Positions 38,701 through 45,303 of a stretch of 64,000 nt of DNA are shown here, in pieces. A program made the translations under genes and the position numbers. Below the pieces are notes generated by a model that was not told the DNA's origin, ran no database searches, and worked only from the letters and a program-made list of their open reading frames with translations. Origin of the DNA: Flavobacteriaceae bacterium (GTDB lineage: Bacteria > Bacteroidota > Bacteroidia > Flavobacteriales > Flavobacteriaceae); contig CANGFO010000002.1 of NCBI GenBank assembly GCA_947453195.1, forward strand, positions 124,001 to 188,000. Direction: 5' to 3'. Position 1 is the stretch's first letter; each line of letters opens with the position of its first letter.

Positions 38701-39233
38701 TCAATATCATCTTGAAGTAATTCACCATATTTTTTTAGTTGTTGGGTGGTATAATTTCCTTGTAAATTGATGTTCAAAATAGGCACTTCTTCCGAAATAT
38801 TTAATTCGAAAACATTCGGTTCTACCTTGCTTCCGTTATCTAGATTTGGCCAATTCGGATCGGCTTTCACCACATCTACTTTGTCTTTGATCTTTGTTTT
38901 CGCAGCATCAATAGTTACCTTGTCGGCAAATTCTACGATAATCATTCCATAATCTTGAAACGAACTCGAAGCAATTTTTTCAACTCCCGATATATTTTTA
39001 AACTCTTTTTCTAGAGGTTTAATAACTAATTTCTCGACATCCTCTGAAGAGTTTCCAGGAAACACCGAAGAGATGTATACTTTATTTTCAATAATCTCAG
39101 GGAAATCCTCCCTTGGCATCGTAACATAAGCAATAGTACCTGTGATAACGATTAATAACGTTAGAATGTAAACGGTAACACGATTGTCTACAGCCCAACT
39201 CGAAATACTAAATTCTTTATTTTTATGACTCAT
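35760..39233 (-). CDS. RND-family efflux transporter, inner-membrane pump
   Basis: The 1157-residue protein has the AcrB-type layout: one N-terminal helix, a large periplasmic loop, a helix bundle, a second periplasmic loop and a second bundle. The proton-relay aspartates lie in helix 4, G-M-L-V-D-D-G-I-V-V-V-D-N near residue 410. An extra segment of about 90 residues between the two halves (about 500-590) adds two or three hydrophobic helices, which makes the protein longer than AcrB (about 1050). It exports an unknown toxic substrate or metabolite together with the adaptor and the outer-membrane channel encoded upstream. It is the last gene of the five-gene operon; no specific substrate can be read from the sequence. 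Confidence 0.93.
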   Translation of the reverse strand: MSHKNKEFSISSWAVDNRVTVYILTLLIVITGTIAYVTMPREDFPEIIENKVYISSVFPGNSSEDVEKLVIKPLEKEFKNISGVEKIASSSFQDYGMIIVEFADKVTIDAAKTKIKDKVDVVKADPNWPNLDNGSKVEPNVFELNISEEVPILNINLQGNYTTQQLKKYGELLQDDIEEVPEVKKVDILGVDDKEVEIAVDIFKMTAAQVSFDEIQNAVKYENMTLSGGNLISQGSRNNIRIVGEIKDPKELENIVVKSFGGTVYLRDIAKVSFKEKEKTTYAREKGTEVVMLNVKKRSNQNMISAIEQVKEKLEKAKASYLPSNLKMELSNDQSSRVEHQVNELSNHIIFGIILVMIVLMFTMGLRNSLFVGAAIPLSMLMAFTILSAFGLTLNTMVLFGLVMGLGMLVDDGIVVVDNVFANMKKGMTRVQASKIGIGEIAWPVISSTATTLMAFLPFALWPGTMGKFMKYFPITLTVTLSASLFVAMVVNAAMTGGSMDIEDKNVTKKTAKKYTILFTIIAVIFVVLGNINDSKFMRAIGHLAIISLGLMWLYKVKLYQWTQDFQHSFFPRMEEKYKIFLAKILTGRKSWIALGTIIGMLFFSFILLGIFPRKVLFFPENIPRQVITYIEYPQGTDIQKTNKATLFVEKQVIATLNKYIDPTSKDKKNFLAESIVSQVGKGAGNPNVDAGSASETPYKGKVTVNFSEFKLRRGVNTTDVLEEIRSKVKGIAGAKVTVEKDANGPPAGYPISVQLSGTDYDVMLKEANKMIAFIESKNIPGIERLNIDVNKESPELEVKVDRVNAGSIGVSTGQLGFNLRRSLYGQEISTYKEGDDDYKITMRMQEDQRKNENILFNQSLTFRNQNNGQIVQVPISAVSHTEKTATYNQIKRKNQKRIMTIYSNVLTGYNGDAITKQIQTELKGYELPKGTTYSFSGVQEEQGKNQSFLMYALFLALAGITIIIVLQFNSVSKTIVILFTVLLSFSGVFYGYVIANMDFVILMTMMGIISLAGIVVKNGIVLMDFFVLLLDKKVADKHLESHDDLTLEEIKEVIIESGKSRLRPVLLTALTAVLGLIPLAIGLNFDFFSLVTDLNPHLFMGGDNVMFWGPLAWTIIFGLTYATVLTLVMVPVMFYLVKRTKYWLRDRRLTRLSAEE

Positions 39234-39239
39234 AATTTT

Positions 39240-39300
39240 AGTTTCAGGTTTCAGGTTTAAAGTTTCAGCAGGAGCTAAAATCGTTAAACCTTAAACAATT
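39240..39300. repeat. Short tandem and inverted repeats between adaptor and pump genes
   Basis: The 71-base gap holds a doubled TTTCAGG word (39241 onward) and inverted arms AGGTTTAA and TTAAACCT that could pair over about 25 bases. It looks like the short filler repeats often found between Flavobacterium genes. No promoter box is clear. Confidence 0.4.
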
Positions 39301-39304
39301 TATT

Positions 39305-40444
39305 TTAGAAGTTAAGTTTCATTCCTTCCGAAATGGTATTCACTCCTTCAGTAACTACAATATCTTTCGCTGTTAATCCGCTTAAAATTTCGGTTACATT
39401 ATCAGATGATTTTCCGGTTGTAACAACTATTTTTTTAGCTATTCCAGTTTTTACATTTATTTCAGTTGCAATAAATACAAATTTATCTCCTTTGCTATCT
39501 TCTTGAACTACATTTGTAGGAACTACAATAGTTTTTGCATTTACATAGTCGGTAATTTTAAGCTTGGCAACTTGATTTGGGCGTAATAAATTCTCAGGAT
39601 TTGGAACACTAACTTCAATTCCGAAACTTCGGTTGCTTGGATTTACAAAGCTAGCCACTTGACGTACTTTTCCTTTGTAGGTTTTTCCTAATGAAGTTAG
39701 GAATACGGCTACTTCAGTACCAACTTTTAATTTTCCAATATAGCTTTCGGGTACGGTTGTAGAAACATACATATTGCTTAAATTTACTATACGCATTAAT
39801 CCTTGTGCACTTGGCGCAACTACTTGTCCTTTTTCTACAAATACTTCATCAATGGTGCCGCTGAAAGGTGCTTTAATTATGGTTTTAGCATATTGCGCTT
39901 TGATTTGAGCTACTCCTCTTTGAGCAGAAACCATTTGCGTTTGCGCCTGCAGGTATTGAATTTCAGAACCAATTTTTTGATTCCAAAGATTTTTTTGACG
40001 CTCAAAAGTAGTTTTTGCTAAAGCATATTGATTTTCTAAACTAGCAACTTGTTGACTTAAACCGGCATCATCAACTCTACCCAATACTTGACCTTTTGAA
40101 ACCTTTTGTCCTGCTTTTACATTTAAGGCCACTAAAGTTCCTTGAAATTCCGGTTGAACCAAAATATTTTCTTTAGTATTTACATTTCCTTGTACTTCCA
40201 AATAGTGCGTAAATAGGGTGTCTTTAACTTCTTTTACTGAAACTAAAGCTTCGTCTTTTTTAACATCAAGAGTGGATAATACTTCGTCTATTTTTGCTAA
40301 ATCGGCTTGAATTGCTGCTTTTTTTGCTTGAAGCGCTGCTACATTTTTAGATTTTACTAAATCATCAACAGATTCATTATTTTCTTTTTTTGCACACGAA
40401 AAAAGTGCTGTTGCAAGGGCGAAGGTGATTATTATTTTTTTCAT
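39305..40444 (-). CDS. RND efflux periplasmic adaptor (membrane fusion protein), lipoprotein
   Basis: The 379-residue product begins with a lipoprotein signal with the lipobox L-F-S-C (Cys17). Residues about 40-75 form a coiled coil. A biotinyl-lipoyl-like half motif follows (V-Q-P-E-F-Q-G-T-L-V-A-L-N-V-K-A-G-Q-K-V), then a helical hairpin (140-185) and beta-barrel segments. It links the inner-membrane pump to the TolC-like channel. It starts 10 bases after the channel gene. Confidence 0.93.
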   Translation of the reverse strand: MKKIIITFALATALFSCAKKENNESVDDLVKSKNVAALQAKKAAIQADLAKIDEVLSTLDVKKDEALVSVKEVKDTLFTHYLEVQGNVNTKENILVQPEFQGTLVALNVKAGQKVSKGQVLGRVDDAGLSQQVASLENQYALAKTTFERQKNLWNQKIGSEIQYLQAQTQMVSAQRGVAQIKAQYAKTIIKAPFSGTIDEVFVEKGQVVAPSAQGLMRIVNLSNMYVSTTVPESYIGKLKVGTEVAVFLTSLGKTYKGKVRQVASFVNPSNRSFGIEVSVPNPENLLRPNQVAKLKITDYVNAKTIVVPTNVVQEDSKGDKFVFIATEINVKTGIAKKIVVTTGKSSDNVTEILSGLTAKDIVVTEGVNTISEGMKLNF

Positions 40445-40454
40445 TTTATGATTG

Positions 40455-41780
40455 TTAGTTTTTGTTTAATAATTTTTCTAAAGTGGCTCTCTTGTTAATT
40501 ACATCTAGCATGGCTTGAAGGTAATTTTGTTGCGCAGCATACAATTGTTCTTGTGCTTTAGTTAATTCAAAACTAGAAGAAAGTCCTTCTTTGAATTTAA
40601 TTTGATTTTTATTTTCAATTCGTTCGGCTAGTGATAAATTGCTTTTTGAAGTAGCTAATTTTTCAACACTATATTCATAATCACTTTTTGCTTTTTCAAA
40701 CTGAAGTTTTAATTTTTGTTCTGTTTCTGTTAGTTGAGTTTTTGATTCTTCAACTGCAATTTTTGCTTGTTGTGCTCTTGAACTTCTTCCAAAGCTGCTA
40801 AAAATTGGCACATTCAATCCCACACCAATATTGGAATAATTGTTCCATTTTTGAGATTGCTGCAACATAGTAAATTGGTTTCCAAATGTGTTAGAACCAA
40901 AGTTTACAGATGCTCCAAGTGATGGTAGCGCTTTGCTTCTTTCAAGTTTTAGAAGTAATTCTTTACTGGTTAACATGTTTTTACCAATAAGGTAATCGAT
41001 GTTATTTGTAACATTAAACTCCTCTTTTAATAAATTTAAATCTACATTGTTTTGAGTAAGTGCTGCTAATTTATCTTTTAGCACCAATTCATTTGACAAA
41101 TCAATTCCTAAAATTAATTTAAGCATATCGGTTGCAATTGTTTTTTGACGTTTTACATTTTCAAGTGAACTTGTAATTTGTGCCAAAGTGATTTGCAATT
41201 GCTCAACATTTTCCTCTTCTATTAAACCATTTTTGAAAATTTGTTTGGTATCAAAAAGTGTTTTTTCTAGTATGTTTTTGTTTTTCTCTAAAATTTGAAT
41301 GCTTTCATCAGCCAAAAGCACATTTCCATACGAATTGATGACTATTTCCTTTAATTCTTGTGTGGTTTTTACTTTAGCATTTTGAGAAATCTCCAAATAG
41401 GTCTTAGCCGATTGCAGTCCAACTAAGTACGATCCGTCAAAGATTAATTGACTTAACGAAACTTTGGTATCCATTGTATTGTATTGCCCCATTACTAACT
41501 CTACTGGAGTACCCCCAAAATCAATCACTGATCGTTGTAATTTGAACGCATTTTGATAGGAAACAGATCCATTTATTTGCGGAAGCCCAATGGTTGTAGT
41601 TTCCCACTTTTTTTGTTTGGCAGCTTCAATATCTCTGTTGGCATTTTTAGCCGAATAATTATTTTGAACCGCATGTTCAATAGCTTCTTTCAATGTAAAT
41701 GAATACGACTCTTTTTTGTCTTGAGCCTGTAATACACTTACAACTAATAAAAGAGTAGCTACTACGAGATTTTTTTTCAT
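40455..41780 (-). CDS. TolC-family outer-membrane efflux channel
   Basis: The product (441 residues from the ATG at 41780) has a signal peptide (M-K-K-N-L-V-V-A-T-L-L to L-Q-A-Q) and two similar long helical hairpin repeats (E-A-I-E-H-A-V-Q-N-N near residue 30; the second half ends in A-Q-E-Q-L-Y-A-A-Q-Q-N-Y). It forms the outer-membrane exit duct of the pump. I chose 41780 because the longer frame from 41819 runs into the tetR 3' end and delays the signal peptide. Four bases separate it from the regulator. Confidence 0.93.
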   Translation of the reverse strand: MKKNLVVATLLLVVSVLQAQDKKESYSFTLKEAIEHAVQNNYSAKNANRDIEAAKQKKWETTTIGLPQINGSVSYQNAFKLQRSVIDFGGTPVELVMGQYNTMDTKVSLSQLIFDGSYLVGLQSAKTYLEISQNAKVKTTQELKEIVINSYGNVLLADESIQILEKNKNILEKTLFDTKQIFKNGLIEEENVEQLQITLAQITSSLENVKRQKTIATDMLKLILGIDLSNELVLKDKLAALTQNNVDLNLLKEEFNVTNNIDYLIGKNMLTSKELLLKLERSKALPSLGASVNFGSNTFGNQFTMLQQSQKWNNYSNIGVGLNVPIFSSFGRSSRAQQAKIAVEESKTQLTETEQKLKLQFEKAKSDYEYSVEKLATSKSNLSLAERIENKNQIKFKEGLSSSFELTKAQEQLYAAQQNYLQAMLDVINKRATLEKLLNKN

Positions 41781-41784
41781 GAAT

Positions 41785-42384
41785 TTATGATTTATTAATA
41801 TTAGATAATTGTTTTTCAAGTTCTGTTATTCCTTTTGGAGTTGCCAATGCTCTGGTATGGTATTCTAGAGCTTGCATTTCAAGTTTTAAGGATTCGCTTT
41901 CCAATTGTGTGGTTTCTTTTATAGAAAAAATAATCGTGTAATAAAATCGCACAAACGATTCTACATCAATATTTTCTCTATACAATCCTTGGGTAATTCC
42001 TTTAGTTATGTTTTGAGTAAATAAATCAGTACAATCTTCCAATTCATTAGCAATTAATTTTTGATAAATCTCTGGATAATGTTTTTTTAGCTGATATACT
42101 GGCGATGCTTCATAGGTTTTAAAAGTATCCTTCATCATTTTTACTATTTCAAAATTTTCTTCAATTGCATTGAAATTTTTTGAAATGATGTTATCAATTG
42201 TGCAATGGATGTTTTGGTGAACAATTTCAGTTCCCTCTTCAATTAGGCTTTCTTTATTACTAAAGTATTTGTAAATTGTTTTTTTAGAAATACACATTTC
42301 GCCAGCAATATCATCCATAGTTACGCTCTTGAAACCCAGTTTCAAAAACATATCTGTTGCTTTTTTGATGATTTTGTCTTTCAA
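41785..42384 (-). CDS. TetR-family transcriptional regulator
   Basis: The 199-residue protein has an N-terminal TetR helix-turn-helix (residues about 5-50): K-K-A-T-D-M-F-L, G-F-K-S-V-T-M-D-D-I-A, and I-S-K-K-T-I-Y-K-Y-F. The helical C-terminal part is a ligand-binding or dimer domain without a recognisable subfamily. It is the second gene of the efflux operon and probably represses its own operon through the palindrome at 43185-43216. The inducer is unknown. Confidence 0.93.
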   Translation of the reverse strand: MKDKIIKKATDMFLKLGFKSVTMDDIAGEMCISKKTIYKYFSNKESLIEEGTEIVHQNIHCTIDNIISKNFNAIEENFEIVKMMKDTFKTYEASPVYQLKKHYPEIYQKLIANELEDCTDLFTQNITKGITQGLYRENIDVESFVRFYYTIIFSIKETTQLESESLKLEMQALEYHTRALATPKGITELEKQLSNINKS

Positions 42385-42395
42385 TTGATCTTATT

Positions 42396-43154
42396 TTATA
42401 ATGAAATTCCTCCCGAAGCTTCAATGCGCTGTCCATTAATCCAATGCCCCTCTTGAGAACATAAAAAAGCTACAATTCCGCCAATATCATTTGCTTCACC
42501 AACTCTTCCAAGTGCGGTCATCGAAGACAAACGTTCTTTTAATTGGGAATTACTTCTAATTGCAGCATTATTAAAATCGGTTTCAATTGGTCCTGGTGCA
42601 ATAATATTTGCAGTGATTCCTCGAGCACCAACTTCTTTGGCTAAATATTTTGTAAAAGTTTCTACCGCACCTTTCATGGAAGCATAAATAGAATATCCTG
42701 GATTACAAAAACGAGTAGTTCCGCTTGAAATATTTACAATACTTCCGCCTTCGTTTAATAAAGGTAACGCCTTTTGAGTTAAGAAATAAACACTTTTAAA
42801 ATGAATATTTAATAATCGGTCAAAATCTTCTTCGGTTGCCTCTGTGTAAGGGATAGTCGCTCCAACGCCTGCATTATTTACAAGATAATCAAAAGTTGAC
42901 GTATTCCACTTTTCTTGTAATGTTTTAGAAACTGTGGCAATAAAATTCTCCAAACTTGAAATGTCATTTACATCCAATTGTAAAGCAATTGCTTTACTAC
43001 CCAAGGCTTCAATTGTAGCTACAACTTGTTGTGCTTCTTCTTGTTTCGTGTTGTAAGTCAGGATAATATCTTTTCCCGCTTTCGCTAAGTGCAAAGCCAT
43101 GTTTTTTCCTAAACCTCGGCTGCCTCCTGTTATTAATGCGATTTTTGAAGTCAT
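42396..43154 (-). CDS. Short-chain dehydrogenase/reductase
   Basis: The 252-residue SDR has the NAD(P)-binding motif T-G-G-S-R-G-L-G near residue 10, N-N-A-G-V-G-A near residue 93, the catalytic serine in N-I-S-S-G-T, the Y-A-S-M-K-G motif (Tyr/Lys) and a P-G-P-I-E-T segment. It reduces or oxidises an unknown carbonyl or alcohol. It leads the TetR-efflux operon, 11 bases before tetR, so it may process the toxic compound that the pump removes. That link is inference from gene order. Confidence 0.93.
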   Translation of the reverse strand: MTSKIALITGGSRGLGKNMALHLAKAGKDIILTYNTKQEEAQQVVATIEALGSKAIALQLDVNDISSLENFIATVSKTLQEKWNTSTFDYLVNNAGVGATIPYTEATEEDFDRLLNIHFKSVYFLTQKALPLLNEGGSIVNISSGTTRFCNPGYSIYASMKGAVETFTKYLAKEVGARGITANIIAPGPIETDFNNAAIRSNSQLKERLSSMTALGRVGEANDIGGIVAFLCSQEGHWINGQRIEASGGISL

Positions 43155-43174
43155 GAATTACTTATTTTAGGGTG

Positions 43175-43182
43175 CAAATATA
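43175..43182 (-). promoter_or_regulatory. -7 box of the SDR-TetR-efflux operon
   Basis: On the minus strand this reads TATATTTG, an exact TAnnTTTG, 21 bases before the SDR start codon. The -33 region falls inside the palindrome at 43185-43216. Confidence 0.65.
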
Positions 43183-43184
43183 GA

Positions 43185-43216
43185 ATGGAAACTTTTAATA
43201 CGAAAATAGTTTCCAT
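43185..43216. promoter_or_regulatory. Palindromic candidate operator for the TetR regulator
   Basis: ATGGAAACT (43185-43193) and AGTTTCCAT (43208-43216) are perfect 9-base inverted arms around 14 bases. They begin 2 bases upstream of the -7 box and cover the -33 region, so a bound regulator would block RNA polymerase. A further partial copy, GAAATAGTTTC, lies at about 43241. Confidence 0.6.
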
Positions 43217-43320
43217 TGTATTTACATAAATTTAACATAAGAAATAGTTTCTCTTTTATTGTTTGAAGTTTTTTAACTTACTTTGTACAAGCAGAAACTT
43301 AAATCATAAACAAAGAATTA

Positions 43321-44295
43321 ATGCATTCCATTTCACATTATCAAGAATTAATTTCTAGTTATTTTTCAAACTTACATTTGACTAAAGAACCTAAGAATTT
43401 ATACGAACCAATTGAATATATTTTAGCTCTTGGTGGTAAAAGAATGCGTCCAGTATTAACCTTAATGACTGCTGAAGTTTTTGATGTTGATTGTAAAAAA
43501 GCCCTAGCGGCCGCTACAGCAGTTGAGGTTTTCCATAATTTTTCATTAGTACACGATGACATTATGGATGACGCCCCTTTGCGAAGAGGCAATAAAACAG
43601 TTCATGAAAAATGGAATATCAACACCGGAATCCTTTCTGGAGATGCGATGCTGATCTTGGCGTATCAACATTTTGAAGAATACGAACCAAAGATATTTAG
43701 AGACCTTGCCACCTTGTTTAGTAAAACTGCTTTAGAAGTTTGTGAAGGGCAACAATACGACGTTGATTTTGAGACTAGAGATGATGTTTCCATTCCAGAA
43801 TATCTTAAAATGATTGAATATAAAACAGCTGTTTTAGTAGCAGCTGCAATGAAGATGGGTGCAATAGTTGCAGAAACAGCTACTGAAAATGCCAATTTGA
43901 TTTACGACTTCGGATTAAATCTAGGAATAGCTTTCCAGTTGCAAGATGATTATCTAGATGCTTTTGGAGATCCAAAAACTTTTGGTAAGCAAGTGGGAGG
44001 AGATATTATAGAGAACAAAAAGACTTATTTATATTTAAAAGCAATTGAATTTTCTGATGCCCATCAACAAAATGAATTAATGCAATTGTTCTCCATTCAC
44101 CTGTCTGATAATGACAGCAAAATAGCAACAGTTAAAGAATTATTTAATTCTACTGGAGCTTCAAAAGCTACACAACAAGCAATTCAAGAGTACACGATGA
44201 AAGCTTTTATTACCCTTGATAAAATGGTTATTTCTGAAGAAAAGAAGCTGATCTTACGTACATTTGGCGAAAACCTAATGAATCGAAATGTCTAG
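43321..44295 (+). CDS. Polyprenyl diphosphate synthase (farnesyl/geranylgeranyl type)
   Basis: The 324-residue product has both aspartate-rich motifs of trans-prenyltransferases, D-D-I-M-D near residue 80 and D-D-Y-L-D near residue 212, plus G-G-K-R-M-R-P near the N-terminus and G-K-Q-V-G-G-D. It condenses isopentenyl diphosphate with allylic diphosphates for quinone and cell-wall lipid synthesis. Bulky residues upstream of the first motif (F-H-N-F-S-L-V-H) suggest a product of moderate length, but chain length cannot be fixed. The downstream small gene overlaps it by 8 bases. Confidence 0.93.
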   Translation: MHSISHYQELISSYFSNLHLTKEPKNLYEPIEYILALGGKRMRPVLTLMTAEVFDVDCKKALAAATAVEVFHNFSLVHDDIMDDAPLRRGNKTVHEKWNINTGILSGDAMLILAYQHFEEYEPKIFRDLATLFSKTALEVCEGQQYDVDFETRDDVSIPEYLKMIEYKTAVLVAAAMKMGAIVAETATENANLIYDFGLNLGIAFQLQDDYLDAFGDPKTFGKQVGGDIIENKKTYLYLKAIEFSDAHQQNELMQLFSIHLSDNDSKIATVKELFNSTGASKATQQAIQEYTMKAFITLDKMVISEEKKLILRTFGENLMNRNV

Positions 44296-44644
44296 TTTTA
44301 TAGCTCCAATTTCAACGGATAGCTTACTTTCTGAAGCCGAAAAAGAAGCGCTGTATTCTAAATTGATTGAGCAATTAAATAAGGATTTTAATTTTGCCAA
44401 CGAACCTATAGATTTACCATTAAATCTCACCCCCGAGGAATTAAAAGCGGAGCTTCACGAAAAAATATACCGCTTAATTCAATATAAATTTACCGAATAT
44501 TTGAGTCTATTATACATTGTAGATGTTCCTGAAAATGAAGTAAAAAAACTAGATGGATCGGATATAATGGAGTTATCCCAGCAAGTGACTTTTTTAGTTT
44601 TAAAACGAGAGTGGATGAAGGTGTGGTTTCGAAACAAGTATTAA
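44288..44644 (+). CDS. Small hypothetical protein, translationally coupled to the polyprenyl synthase gene
   Basis: I do not recognise the family. The 118-residue soluble, mostly helical and acidic protein has no signal peptide or membrane segment (L-S-E-A-E-K-E-A-L-Y-S-K-L near the start, then L-T-P-E-E-L-K-A-E-L-H-E-K-I-Y-R-L-I). It overlaps the upstream synthase by 8 bases and its 3' end overlaps the convergent gene by 4 bases. Overlap and codon use like its neighbours support a real gene. No function is proposed. Confidence 0.8.
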   Translation: MSSFIAPISTDSLLSEAEKEALYSKLIEQLNKDFNFANEPIDLPLNLTPEELKAELHEKIYRLIQYKFTEYLSLLYIVDVPENEVKKLDGSDIMELSQQVTFLVLKREWMKVWFRNKY

Positions 44645-45189
44645 AAATACACCCTTATAAACGGCATTACGGCATCGGTGTAAACATTTTTGTCTTTATT
44701 AAACAGTAAGTTGTATCGCATACCAATGGTAACATTTTCCATTCGGTACCCCGCGCCAACAAAAAGACCGGTGTTCCAAAAATTATCTTTTATTGTGCCA
44801 GTAGTTGGATTTCTAAATGTATTATTCACTCGCACTTGTTCTAATTCTATTGATAATTGTACTTCCTCTACCGGATTGAAAAGCGTAATGACATTTACAC
44901 CATAAATGGCAGAACTGTAAAAATCTTTTTGAGAAACGATACTTCCTTGTAATCCAGCGCCTATAGAAATATAATCATTCAGATTATAAATTGCACTTGG
45001 AGCCAGAGTAACATCGGTATAACCAGAGCCTAAACCAATTCCAAATCCGCCGCCAAATTGCACGTGGTTCCAGAAATCGCTTTTCGGTTTTACATCTTGT
45101 TGGGTTTGCCCATATGATTTTGAAAAAGTACCAATTAATATCAATAAGGTCAACGTTTTTGATAAAATTTTTACAGAATTCTTACCCAT
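44641..45189 (-). CDS. Small outer-membrane beta-barrel-like protein
   Basis: The 182-residue product has a signal peptide (L-T-L-L-I-L-I-G-T-F-S-K-S-Y-G-Q) and alternating beta-strand patterns with aromatic ends (G-G-G-F-G-I-G-L-G-S-G-Y, then Y-R-M-E-N-V-T-I-G-M-R-Y-N-L-L-F). It ends in I-R-V-Y-F, typical of outer-membrane proteins. Relatives beside sucA have, to my memory, been labelled alpha-ketoglutarate decarboxylase, but no enzyme motif is visible here and that label looks like a neighbour-derived error. It is divergent from sucA. The role is unknown. Confidence 0.75.
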   Translation of the reverse strand: MGKNSVKILSKTLTLLILIGTFSKSYGQTQQDVKPKSDFWNHVQFGGGFGIGLGSGYTDVTLAPSAIYNLNDYISIGAGLQGSIVSQKDFYSSAIYGVNVITLFNPVEEVQLSIELEQVRVNNTFRNPTTGTIKDNFWNTGLFVGAGYRMENVTIGMRYNLLFNKDKNVYTDAVMPFIRVYF

Positions 45190-45255
45190 AATTAGTATAT
45201 ATTTATTTAGCGATATAAATGTATCAAAAACATAGAAAGATTGTTATAAATATTT

Positions 45256-45263
45256 TACTTTTG
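45256..45263 (+). promoter_or_regulatory. Probable -7 box for sucA
   Basis: TACTTTTG matches TAnnTTTG and lies 40 bases before the sucA ATG. A TTG at the proper distance is not clear. Confidence 0.45.
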
Positions 45264-45303
45264 CATAAATTTTTTCAATTATACGATTACTTATATTAAA
45301 ATT

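Noticed and set aside
35760..43154. The efflux operon as a horizontally acquired resistance island
   Set aside because: Base composition and promoter type look like the surroundings, and no transposase, integrase or boundary repeats are visible.
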